Part shown: piece after piece, positions 52,551-60,532 of the stretch
Layout: every line of letters starts with the position of its first letter
How positions within the stretch are numbered: position 1 is the first letter of the stretch
Made by a program: the position numbers and the translations under genes
Notes under the pieces: generated by a model
What the model was told of the DNA's origin: nothing
What the model saw: only the letters and a program-made list of their open reading frames with translations
The model's database searches: none
NCBI RefSeq assembly: GCF_000426305.1
Contig: NZ_KE384518.1
Location: forward strand, 124,001-188,000
From: Anaerovorax odorimutans DSM 5092
GTDB taxonomy: Bacteria; Bacillota; Clostridia; Peptostreptococcales; Anaerovoracaceae
Direction: 5' to 3'
Length of the DNA: 64,000 nt

Positions 52551-53564
52551 TTAAAGCTCTATTAACTCGTCCTTTTGATAATCTTTTGTTGATATCAGTC
52601 CTAAAACATCAAACCACCTTGTTGGACTGATACCGCTACCCGGACGTTTTACAGTAATATTCTCTTCAGTAAAATATTCTCCTTTACTTATTGCTTTTTT
52701 AGCAACTATACTTTTTCTTGCAACTTGAATATTTTTAATTTCTGATTCAGAAGGCTTCTTTTTTCCATTTCCTATGGCCATTTCAATATTTCTAATAGCT
52801 GAAATCATCTTTTTTAGTTCATCTGGCTCTAAGCTAGATTTATGATCAGGTCCTATCATATTTTTATCAAGAGTAAAATGCTTTTCAATTACTTCTGCAC
52901 CCATAGCCACTGCTGCTATTGGTGCTTCTATTCCAAGTGTATGATCAGAGTAACCAGTTCTGCAATTAAATGTTCTTTTTAGAGTATTCATTGCTGCTAA
53001 GTTTACATCTTTAAAAGGAGTAGGGTATTCTGTATTGCAATGAAGCAAAGAAATTTCTCCCGAACCATTTTCTTTAAGTAATTTCACTGCAAACTCAACC
53101 TCTTCTAAAGTGCACATTCCTGTAGACATTATTACTGGTTTTCCAGTATTTGCAATCCTATTCAAATAAGGTACATTTGTAATTTCCCCGGAAGGAATTT
53201 TCCAAAATGGAATATTTAAATGATTTAAAAATTCAATACTTTTAAAGTCAAATGGCGTAGAAATAAATTGAATTCCAATTTTATCACAATGGCTTTTTAA
53301 TTCTATAAATTCATCAAAAGATATTTGAATTTTTTTTACCATATCTAACTGGCTTTCTTCTGCCTGAGTATTCTTTTTTTGATATTCTGCTTTACTTGCA
53401 AAATTAGAAATACAATCTTCCGCTATAAAGGTTTGAAATTTCACAACATCTGCACCTGCATTTTTTGCAACTTCAGCCAATAATTTTGCAGTTTCTAATT
53501 TTCCATTATGATTTACTCCTGCTTCTGCAATTATAAATGTTTTACTATTTGTAATATAATTCAT
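52551..53564 (-). CDS. legI: Legionaminic/sialic acid synthase (NeuB family)
   Basis: A 337-residue enzyme that condenses a 6-carbon acetamido sugar with phosphoenolpyruvate. It has the N-terminal TIM barrel ('FIIAEAGVNHNGKLETAKLLAEVAKNAGADVVKFQTF', 'FISTPFDFKSIEFL', 'KIPSGEITNVPYL', 'STGMCTLEEVE', 'YSDHTLGIEAPIAAVAMGAEVIEKHFTLDK') and the C-terminal antifreeze-like SAF domain (about residues 280-337). Which nonulosonic acid is made cannot be read from the protein alone; the operon argues for legionaminate. RBS AAAGGT precedes the ATG. Confidence 0.93.
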   Translation of the reverse strand: MNYITNSKTFIIAEAGVNHNGKLETAKLLAEVAKNAGADVVKFQTFIAEDCISNFASKAEYQKKNTQAEESQLDMVKKIQISFDEFIELKSHCDKIGIQFISTPFDFKSIEFLNHLNIPFWKIPSGEITNVPYLNRIANTGKPVIMSTGMCTLEEVEFAVKLLKENGSGEISLLHCNTEYPTPFKDVNLAAMNTLKRTFNCRTGYSDHTLGIEAPIAAVAMGAEVIEKHFTLDKNMIGPDHKSSLEPDELKKMISAIRNIEMAIGNGKKKPSESEIKNIQVARKSIVAKKAISKGEYFTEENITVKRPGSGISPTRWFDVLGLISTKDYQKDELIEL

Positions 53565-53579
53565 ACTTTTACCTTTAAA

Positions 53580-54254
53580 TTATTTATCTTTAATTGATCT
53601 TGCAGGAATACCAACTAATACTTCACCTGCTTTTGCATCTTTAGTTAGTACTGCTCCTGCACCTATTGTAACATTATCTTCAATTATGAGCTGCTGTAAA
53701 ACTGTACTCCCCGCACCTATAAGACAACCATTACCTATTGTAACATTTCCCGAAATAGCAGTTAAAGGATTTATTGTATTAAAATTACCTATTATTACGT
53801 CATGTCCTACGGTACAAGTTATATTTACTAAATTAAAGTCACCTATTTTCAATCCGCATGATAAAATAACACCTGCTGAAATAATATTTCCTTGTCCTAA
53901 TTTAGTTATCTTACTATCAAATAGTACGCTTGGATGAATAATATTGGGGAAAAATATATTTGAAAAAGTTTTAATTCTTTCATAAATTTTTATCTTAATA
54001 TGCGGATCACCTATAGGGATTATACATCCTATTTTTTCATAGTCTTTAATAAAATTTTCTATTGTATCATCTGATGCAATTATTTTTTGATTATCAAAAA
54101 TTTTCTCTCCTATTTTTTCTTTTTTATCCTCTACAAAACCTAAAACATTAAAAAACCTTTCACAATTGGCTTCATTTATTTGCTTTATACAATAATAAAC
54201 TTCTTTGGACAATCCGCCTGTACCATATATCAAAACAGAAATTTCTTCCTTCAT
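53580..54254 (-). CDS. LegH/NeuD-like sugar acetyltransferase
   Basis: A 224-residue hexapeptide-repeat acetyltransferase with an N-terminal nucleotide-sugar-binding domain ('VLIYGTGGLSKEVYYCIKQIN') and a beta helix (about residues 105-220: 'IHPSVLFDSKITKLGQGNIISAG', 'CTVGHDVIIGNFNTINPL', with the catalytic His in 'GHD'). A second member of this family is at 42493 beside the PglC-like gene; this one, within the legionaminic block, probably acetylates the 4-amino group (LegH). It follows the PtmE-like gene by 4 bases. Confidence 0.82.
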   Translation of the reverse strand: MKEEISVLIYGTGGLSKEVYYCIKQINEANCERFFNVLGFVEDKKEKIGEKIFDNQKIIASDDTIENFIKDYEKIGCIIPIGDPHIKIKIYERIKTFSNIFFPNIIHPSVLFDSKITKLGQGNIISAGVILSCGLKIGDFNLVNITCTVGHDVIIGNFNTINPLTAISGNVTIGNGCLIGAGSTVLQQLIIEDNVTIGAGAVLTKDAKAGEVLVGIPARSIKDK

Positions 54255-54258
54255 AGTT

Positions 54259-55302
54259 TTACCGATCCAATCTTTTTTTCATTTTTTCCATATCCTCAAA
54301 TTGACCCATGTCCATCCACGCATCCTCACTAATTGGATATGTCCCCACTCTTTTATTATCACGCAAACATTTTGCTATCAAATCTGTAATATGCATAAAT
54401 TCATTGTCATTTAAATAATTCAAAACATCTGGTTCCACAACATATACCCCTGTATTTACCAAATAATCTGCAGAAGGCTTTTCGATTAAAGAATTAATAC
54501 TACCATCAGAATTTATATTTACCACTCCATACGGGACAGTATATTTTTTTAATGAAGTAACAACCGTTATTATATTTTTACTTGTCCTATGGAAATTCAT
54601 TATATCTGCATAATCTGTTTCTAATAAAATATCACAATTGCTTACAAAAAATGTGGAGTTTATATCATTTTTTAAAAAATATAAGCTTCCGCCGGTTCCA
54701 AGAGGTTTATCTTCTTCAACATACTTTATTTTATAATCTTTATCTAGTTCTTCAAGATAAGCTTTGAGCATATTTTTTTTATAATTTACAGTTATAAAAA
54801 ACTCTTTACAGCCATAATTTTTAAAACTATCTATAACAAGTTCTATTATAGGTTTTTCCCCTATTGGAATAAGGGGTTTAGGTACAATACTTGTATATGG
54901 CATTAATCTTTCACCTTTACCGCCAGCCATAATTACAACTTTAGCATTAATTGTTTTTTGGCAATCTAAGTCTTCTTCTGCCCAAAAACATATATCTATA
55001 ATTTTTCTATTCTCTTGAATAATAGGTATTGCCGTTATACCTTTTTTTCTCATAATCATCATAGCTTTTTGTAAATCTTTTGTGTTCAAAGTTATTGGAT
55101 TTTTGTTCATTATTGAATCAACGCCAGCATCTAAGCTCCCGTTTTTCAATATCCATCTGCGAATATCCCCATCACTCAGTGAACCTATAAGTTTACTGTC
55201 TTCATCAACTATAAATAAGACTTTTTTAGAAGCATTATCTATAGCTTGCATTGCTTGTCTGATATTTTTATTTCTATTTATAATAACTTTATTAATATCC
55301 AT
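54259..55302 (-). CDS. PtmE-like sugar-1-phosphate nucleotidyltransferase with CBS domains
   Basis: A 347-residue fusion. Residues about 5-115 are a CBS-domain pair ('FIVDEDSKLIGSLSDGDIRRWIL', 'KNPITLNTKDLQKAMMIMRKKGITAIPII'). Residues about 122-347 are an NTP-transferase ('VVIMAGGKGERLMPYTSIVPKPLIPIGEKPII'). This layout is that of Campylobacter PtmE, the glucosamine-1-phosphate guanylyltransferase starting the GDP-linked legionaminic acid route. The CBS pair may bind nucleotides as an allosteric site. PtmF and PtmA, which supply glucosamine in Campylobacter, are not in the window. 117 bases separate it from legB. Confidence 0.87.
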   Translation of the reverse strand: MDINKVIINRNKNIRQAMQAIDNASKKVLFIVDEDSKLIGSLSDGDIRRWILKNGSLDAGVDSIMNKNPITLNTKDLQKAMMIMRKKGITAIPIIQENRKIIDICFWAEEDLDCQKTINAKVVIMAGGKGERLMPYTSIVPKPLIPIGEKPIIELVIDSFKNYGCKEFFITVNYKKNMLKAYLEELDKDYKIKYVEEDKPLGTGGSLYFLKNDINSTFFVSNCDILLETDYADIMNFHRTSKNIITVVTSLKKYTVPYGVVNINSDGSINSLIEKPSADYLVNTGVYVVEPDVLNYLNDNEFMHITDLIAKCLRDNKRVGTYPISEDAWMDMGQFEDMEKMKKRLDR

Positions 55303-55419
55303 TTATTGTCCCTTATTATTCCAGAGTTATTTTTTTAATTTAAAGGCATCATCTTTTTATATTCATTTTTATTTAATAAATTATTTCAATATTGCTTCAT
55401 TTATCTCTTTATTTAAAAT

Positions 55420-56400
55420 TTATATATTATATATTTCTGTTTTATATTTATCCAGATTATTTTTTAAAAACTCTATTGTCTCTGAAATACCTTGTTTAAA
55501 AGTATATTTAGGTTCCCAATTTGTAAGCTCTTTTATCTTTGAATTATCTCCAAGTAATCTGTTTACTTCACTTTTTTCAGGTCTTAGTCTTTGCTCATCA
55601 CAAATAATTTTTGACTGTGGATTAATTTGATTAATAAGCTCTTGAGCAAGTTCACCTATAGAAATTTCTTGCTGTGTTGCTATATTAATCTCCTGCCCGA
55701 TTGTTTTTGATGATTTTGCTATCTCTACAAATCCATTCACAGTATCTTTTACATAATTAAAATCTCTAGTAGGTGTTAAAGATCCTAATTTAATTTCAGT
55801 TTTTCCAGCTAAAAGCTGTGTAATAATAGTAGGTATAACTGCCCTTGCAGATTGTCTTGGTCCAAAAGTATTAAAAGGTCTTACTATAGAAATTGGCATA
55901 TCAAAACTACGATAAAAGCTTTCTGCTATCCTGTCTGCACCTATTTTGGTCGCACTATACGGTGATTGTCCTTGAAAAGAATGTTTTTCATCAATCGGCA
56001 CATATTGAGCAGTTCCATAAACTTCTGAAGTAGAAGTTACTAAAATTCTACTTGTATTTAAATCTCTGCCTGCCTGAAGTATATTTAGGGTTCCTTTTAT
56101 ATTTGTATCAACATAAGCATCAGGTGAATGATAGCTATATGGTATAGCTATTAATGCTGCTAAATGAAAAACTTCTTCTATTCCTTTCATAGCTTGTCTT
56201 ACACCATTTGGATCTCTCACATCACCAGCAAAAACTTCAATTTCATTAAGTATATTCTTTGGTAAAGTATCTAACCAACCCCAGCTGTTAAACGAGTTAT
56301 AATATACAAAAGCTTTTACTTTTTTTCCTTCTTCAATTAACTTCTCAACTAAATGGCTGCCAATAAAACCATCTGCTCCTGTTACTAATACATTTGTCAT
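55420..56400 (-). CDS. legB: LegB-like GDP-GlcNAc 4,6-dehydratase
   Basis: A 326-residue extended short-chain dehydrogenase. The NAD site is 'VLVTGADGFIGSHLVEKLIEEG' at residues 4-25. The catalytic triad is in 'VTSTSEVYGTAQYVP' and 'YSATKIGADRIAESFYR' (Tyr-x3-Lys, about residues 147-151). 'VFHLAALIAIPYSYHSPDAYVDTNIKGT' is typical of LegB proteins. It removes water from a GDP-amino sugar to give the 4-keto-6-deoxy intermediate of the legionaminic pathway. Its start is 3 bases after the flippase stop; it heads the legionaminic block. Confidence 0.9.
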   Translation of the reverse strand: MTNVLVTGADGFIGSHLVEKLIEEGKKVKAFVYYNSFNSWGWLDTLPKNILNEIEVFAGDVRDPNGVRQAMKGIEEVFHLAALIAIPYSYHSPDAYVDTNIKGTLNILQAGRDLNTSRILVTSTSEVYGTAQYVPIDEKHSFQGQSPYSATKIGADRIAESFYRSFDMPISIVRPFNTFGPRQSARAVIPTIITQLLAGKTEIKLGSLTPTRDFNYVKDTVNGFVEIAKSSKTIGQEINIATQQEISIGELAQELINQINPQSKIICDEQRLRPEKSEVNRLLGDNSKIKELTNWEPKYTFKQGISETIEFLKNNLDKYKTEIYNI

Positions 56401-56402
56401 AT

Positions 56403-57935
56403 TTACCTCTTTACAATCTGTTTTATTATCCCTATTTCATCAACTTTAAAAATTTTCAGCATAATTAAATACACTATCCCTGCTGTCAATATAGAAATCC
56501 CCAATTGAACAGTTCTAATATAAATAATATTTGCAATTGTCCCAATAATTATGTTGTATACCATATATGAAAGTCCTACTGCAATAACAGCTGATAAAAT
56601 AATCTTTAAAAGCTTCTTTTTGGATTTTAATATTTCTATATATGGATAGCTTCTCTTCATCCCAATAAACAGCATTATTGTGTTTGCCATATATGCAATA
56701 CTTGTTGCCAATGCTAATCCATTATGCTGCATAAATTTAACTAGTATTAAATTCAAAATTATATTAATTATAACACCAATCCCTGCAAAAATCATCGGTA
56801 TTTTCATATCCTGCATAGAGTAATATGCTCTTACCATCAAATCATTAAACGACATAAATATAAGACCTATAGCGTAATAGAAAAAGGCTGTGGAAGTCAT
56901 GGCAGTAGCTGCAGGATCAAAGGCACCTCTTTCATATACAATCTGCACAATTTGATGACTGTAAACCATAGCTCCCAATGCACATGGTACTGCTATGATA
57001 GCCACCAAAGTTATCCCTGTTCCTATTAATTCACTAAGCCTGTTATATTGCTTTAAGGAATTTGCCTTATTTAGCTTTGGGTAAAGAATTGTGGAGAGTA
57101 CGGTTATTGTAAGACCCGTAATAAGAGTTATTAAAATCATTCCGTAATTTAATGCTGAAACACTTCCCTCGGGAAGACCCGAAGCTAAAGTTTTATCTAC
57201 AAAAGTATTTATCTGTTGAATATAACTGCCAATAAATACCGGAATCGCAATTACAGTTATTCGTTTTATGGTATCATTTACTGAAAAGTCAGGGGTATAA
57301 TCAAATCCCTTTTTCTTTGCAATTATCATAAGGATAATTACTCTCATCCCATGAGCTAAAAGCCATCCAACAGCTAAATAATAATAGCTTGTAAAAGCAC
57401 TGATTATCATAACCGCTATAACTATTATATTTTGTATATATCCAATGGTAATTTGAACTAAAAACACTCCCTTATATTGTAAATAAGCTTCTAATATGCC
57501 CGCTGCAGAGGTAAAAAGTACATAAGCAAAAGTAACTTTTATAAAAAAGCTCGTAAGTTTTGCTGTTTCTCCCACAAATCCGCTGGCAAAAATACTTACT
57601 ATCTGGTCTGAAAAAACCAGCCCTATTATTGCTGATATAATTGATACGATAAGCAGCAGATTTATTACCTCACTTGTAAATTTATTTCCTTGCCTGTCTC
57701 CATTATTTTCTACAATTTTTGAAAATAACGGCATATATGCCGTTGCAACTGCAAGAAAAATGCCGCCAAAGATTACACTAGGCACCGCAATAGCCATAAC
57801 ATAAGCATCTGTTATATACGACGTACCAAAAAAATTTGCCATGACCATTTCTCTTACAAAGCCAAAGCATTTTGATATTAAGGTTAATATTGCCATTAAT
57901 ACAGCTGTCTGTGCTGCTGTTCTCATTGTTTTCAA
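56403..57935 (-). CDS. murJ: MurJ/MVF-family lipid flippase
   Basis: A 510-residue membrane protein with about 14 helices of the MATE/MVF fold. It starts 'TAAQTAVLMAILTLISKCFGFVREMVMANFFGTSYITDAYVMAIAVPSVIFG', close to MurJ, with the arginine in the first helix and the 'RGAFDPAATAMTSTAFFYYAIGLIF' segment late in the protein. MurJ flips lipid II; in a glycan operon a homologue may instead flip the lipid-linked oligosaccharide, and no separate Wzx is seen. It is adjacent to legB and the HepT-like gene (9 bases), so co-transcription is likely. Confidence 0.88.
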   Translation of the reverse strand: MKTMRTAAQTAVLMAILTLISKCFGFVREMVMANFFGTSYITDAYVMAIAVPSVIFGGIFLAVATAYMPLFSKIVENNGDRQGNKFTSEVINLLLIVSIISAIIGLVFSDQIVSIFASGFVGETAKLTSFFIKVTFAYVLFTSAAGILEAYLQYKGVFLVQITIGYIQNIIVIAVMIISAFTSYYYLAVGWLLAHGMRVIILMIIAKKKGFDYTPDFSVNDTIKRITVIAIPVFIGSYIQQINTFVDKTLASGLPEGSVSALNYGMILITLITGLTITVLSTILYPKLNKANSLKQYNRLSELIGTGITLVAIIAVPCALGAMVYSHQIVQIVYERGAFDPAATAMTSTAFFYYAIGLIFMSFNDLMVRAYYSMQDMKIPMIFAGIGVIINIILNLILVKFMQHNGLALATSIAYMANTIMLFIGMKRSYPYIEILKSKKKLLKIILSAVIAVGLSYMVYNIIIGTIANIIYIRTVQLGISILTAGIVYLIMLKIFKVDEIGIIKQIVKR

Positions 57936-57944
57936 AAGTCTCTC

Positions 57945-58352
57945 CTAGTCAAATTTATCTATAGATTCATCTATATTTTTTATTAATTCTTTTATTGCCG
58001 GTAAATATTCCGTTACCACTCTATTGGCTATTTCATCAGCCAATTTTTCATTATATATATGAGACGTCATATTTCTGTCCTGTATCAATCTGATCCATAC
58101 ATCTTCTCTTGATATTAAATTATTTGCATATGCTTTTTTAAATATGGCTCTTGGAAATGTATCATCTAAAAAAACTCCCATATATTTCATATATTCTTGC
58201 AAAGTTTTATAGCAAAACTCGTAGTTTAATTCAAATCTTTGTATCAAGCTGTCACGAATAAGAGCATCTTTGCCATCATAAAGATTACAAGCTTCTTCAA
58301 GTTTTTCATAAGTTTTTTTTAAATTGCTGTATTTAAATTCAAAGTTTTTCAT
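57945..58352 (-). CDS. HepT-like HEPN toxin/nucleotidyltransferase-binding protein
   Basis: A 135-residue all-helical protein of the HI0074/HepT group. It starts 'MKNFEFKYSNLKKTYEKLEEA' and has the HEPN RNase motif as 'RNMTSHIYNEK' (Arg-x4-His, about residues 108-114). HepT proteins are RNases neutralised when the cognate MntA adenylylates a tyrosine beside the motif; here the Tyr in 'SHIY' is present. The start overlaps the end of the nucleotidyltransferase gene by 14 bases. Start ATG 58352 is chosen since the longer form begins inside the partner gene. Confidence 0.85.
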   Translation of the reverse strand: MKNFEFKYSNLKKTYEKLEEACNLYDGKDALIRDSLIQRFELNYEFCYKTLQEYMKYMGVFLDDTFPRAIFKKAYANNLISREDVWIRLIQDRNMTSHIYNEKLADEIANRVVTEYLPAIKELIKNIDESIDKFD

Positions 58353-58629
58353 ATAGATACACCCCATCTTTTTTTATCTGCTCCAAAAGAAGCTTGTCTA
58401 AACCATCCCTTACAAAGGTTATATCAAATTCAAGTAAAGTGTCAACATTTTCTTCTAAATCATAAGCAAATTGTAATTCTTCACTGTCTGCATAAATTGC
58501 TAAATCAATATCGCTTCTTAAAGAATTATCCCCTCTTGCTCTGGAACCGAAAAGTACAATTCTATTTATCTCATTGTATTTTTTTCCAATTTCAATAATT
58601 TTATTGATAATATTTTTTTCCAGATGCAT
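58339..58629 (-). CDS. MntA-like nucleotidyltransferase (antitoxin)
   Basis: A 96-residue minimal nucleotidyltransferase with the motif 'GSRARGDNSLRSDIDLAIYAD' (about residues 28-48): GS...RG and the two metal-binding aspartates. A third acidic residue lies in 'LEFDITF'. MntA-type proteins adenylylate the HEPN toxin HepT, and the pair is a toxin-antitoxin system. Start ATG 58629 has AGAGG 6 bases upstream. It is upstream of hepT and, beyond it, the flippase, so the pair may be at the head of the glycan operon. Confidence 0.85.
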   Translation of the reverse strand: MHLEKNIINKIIEIGKKYNEINRIVLFGSRARGDNSLRSDIDLAIYADSEELQFAYDLEENVDTLLEFDITFVRDGLDKLLLEQIKKDGVYLYEKL

Positions 58630-58717
58630 ATTCATCCTCTTTTCAATCTATCTGTTCTTATATTTTTTTCTTATATCCCCGGATTTTACTTTTTGTCCTT
58701 ATCTATAATTATATCAT

Positions 58718-58996
58718 TTACAAAAACTCTGTAATAATCCAGTATACTGCTACAATGGCAAGAAGAATCCATGACAATATAACAGTTATTCGCCTTGCTC
58801 TGTATTTTCTGGGAAATGATTTCTGCTTAGAATAGGACATACCACTTCCCGGAATTCCCACACTGCCCCTTACACCCTTTTTATTTACCGTAACTCTTAT
58901 ACCTTTTTTACCAAAACTGAGACCAGGTCCATTTTGTGTCATATTTATACGAAAACCTTTTCCTATATTTTTTGATTTCCTGTAATTAAAACCCAT
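58718..58996 (-). CDS. DUF4236 domain protein with C-terminal membrane helix
   Basis: A 92-residue protein. Residues 1-55 are a DUF4236 domain: 'MGFNYRKSKNIGKGFRINMT' with 'GLSFGKKGIRVTVNKKGVRGSVGIPGSGMSYSKQ', glycine-rich and probably all-beta. A basic stretch (PRKYRARR) and a membrane helix (about residues 68-89) complete it. GGAGG lies 6 bases before ATG 58996. Its function is not known. It is separated by about 80 bases from the MntA-like gene downstream and is the first minus-strand gene before the recombinase pair. Confidence 0.8.
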   Translation of the reverse strand: MGFNYRKSKNIGKGFRINMTQNGPGLSFGKKGIRVTVNKKGVRGSVGIPGSGMSYSKQKSFPRKYRARRITVILSWILLAIVAVYWIITEFL

Positions 58997-59344
58997 ATGT
59001 ACCTCCAAATATTTCTGCAATTTTTATTATGACTAAATCTAACCTTTAATTCACACCAATTTTATATTACCGTTTGACTTATGACAAGTCAATGAATATC
59101 CTTTATTTTTTTACTAAACTAATTTTACGGCTTTATTATTTATATACAATTTATCTAAGTTGATAAATTCAATTTTATCAATTCATAAAAAGACATATTT
59201 CGACAAAATTTGGAAAGTGTATATTTACTTTATTAAAACGTAGCCATATAATTACTTTTGGATGAAATGATTGTAAATTAAATCAAATTAAATCAGACCA
59301 ATTGAAATTAAATAAAACAACACTAGGGGAAATAGGGGGAACTT
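58997..59344. other. Divergent intergenic region with inverted and direct repeats
   Basis: This 348-base region separates the DUF4236 gene (minus) from the first recombinase (plus). At 59152-59181 three copies of a GATAAA/TTTATC half-site form two overlapping inverted repeats: AATTTATC-N6-GATAAATT and TTGATAAA-TTCAAT-TTTATCAA (59160-59181). At about 59076-59094, TTGACTT and AAGTCAA form another inverted repeat. At about 59276-59320 AAATTAAATC occurs twice in tandem and once more as AAATTAAATA. These may be recombination or regulatory sites, or chance in AT-rich DNA. Confidence 0.5.
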
Positions 59345-60388
59345 ATGAACGATATAGAGATTCAGTCAGAGAAATTTTTAAAGTATTGTAAAAATCAAAG
59401 AAGGCTTTCAAGTGCCACTGTTAGAGCATATCGCTTTGACATTTCACTTTTCGTCAGATTCTTAAACACACTTGAACCACCTATAGAAGAAAATATAAAA
59501 GTTACAAAAGATATCTTAGGTGAATATTTAGACTATTTGAACGAAAATTTTGCAGTTAAAACTGTTAGAAGAAGAATTGCAAGCATACGATCACTGTTTA
59601 ACTATTTAGAATACGAAGAAATCGTTCCAAATAATCCATTTGAAAAATTTCATATGAATATAAAAGAGCCTTTTCGTATTCCAAAAACAATGTGCCTTGA
59701 AGAAATCAGCAAAATATTATCTACAGCTTACAGTGACTCTCCTACCTTAATGCCTGTAATGGATAAAAAGTATGCGTCTCTTCCTATGGGTGCCAGACCT
59801 AGGATCAGAATAACGTCAAATGAATTTATATGGGCAAGAGATATTGCAGTCTTGGAGCTGCTCTTTGCAGGCGGTTTACGAGTAAGCGAACTATGTGACT
59901 TAGAATTAAGTGATTTTAGTGCCGACCATTTAATGATACGAATTAAAGGCAAAGGAAATAAGGAAAGAACAATATATTTAGAAAATGTTGAAGTAGTCAA
60001 TGCTTTAAACAGATATTTACTTTTTAGAGATGTAGCCGAGGTAGACTGTTCTCATATCTTTATAAGTAAATTCGGGAAACCTTTATCTACACAGGCAGTA
60101 AGAAATCTAGTGGAAAAATATACAAAGGAAGCAGGAATAACAAAGAAAATAACACCTCATGTATTCAGACATTCTTTTGCATCTTTATTACTTGAAGAAG
60201 GGGTTGATATAAAATATATTCAGGATTTTTTAGGACATAGCTCCATATCCACTACACAAATTTATTTACATACAACAAGTAATCAAAAAAGAAAAATCAT
60301 GTCTACCAAACACCCAAGACAAAAACTGATTTTATCTGATATTGCTCCAATGGCAAATGCAGAAAGTCATGTCTTAAAACATGATTAG
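59345..60388 (+). CDS. Xer-type tyrosine recombinase, copy 1
   Basis: A 347-residue site-specific recombinase. The SAM-like core-binding domain (about residues 5-115) has 'SATVRAYRFDISLFVRFL' and the catalytic domain (about 120-325) holds all key residues: Arg179 in 'GGLRVSELCDLEL', Lys in 'KGKGNKERTIYL', His272 and Arg275 in 'HVFRHSFASLLLEEG', His298 in 'LGHSSISTTQIYLHTT' and the nucleophile Tyr307. About 40 residues ('YSDSPTLMPVMDKKYASLPM...') are inserted ahead of the first catalytic arginine compared with XerC/XerD. A strong GGGGGA site lies upstream. A near-identical-architecture paralogue follows. Confidence 0.93.
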   Translation: MNDIEIQSEKFLKYCKNQRRLSSATVRAYRFDISLFVRFLNTLEPPIEENIKVTKDILGEYLDYLNENFAVKTVRRRIASIRSLFNYLEYEEIVPNNPFEKFHMNIKEPFRIPKTMCLEEISKILSTAYSDSPTLMPVMDKKYASLPMGARPRIRITSNEFIWARDIAVLELLFAGGLRVSELCDLELSDFSADHLMIRIKGKGNKERTIYLENVEVVNALNRYLLFRDVAEVDCSHIFISKFGKPLSTQAVRNLVEKYTKEAGITKKITPHVFRHSFASLLLEEGVDIKYIQDFLGHSSISTTQIYLHTTSNQKRKIMSTKHPRQKLILSDIAPMANAESHVLKHD

Positions 60389-60444
60389 GATAATATTAAT
60401 AAAATTTTGAAATATCCTCTGTCATTATATTAAAATTACTTTTA

Positions 60445-60472
60445 TGCGAGTTACGGTAACTCGCATTTTTTT
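60445..60472 (+). terminator. Terminator between the two recombinase genes
   Basis: TGCGAGTT and AACTCGCA pair over the loop ACGGT, followed by TTTTTTT, 55 bases after the first recombinase stop. The two recombinases therefore probably have separate transcripts. Confidence 0.88.
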
Positions 60473-60532
60473 ATTGCAATTTGTCAACAATACATATTAA
60501 GTAGGTTAATTCATATATAGGAGGATGATTTA

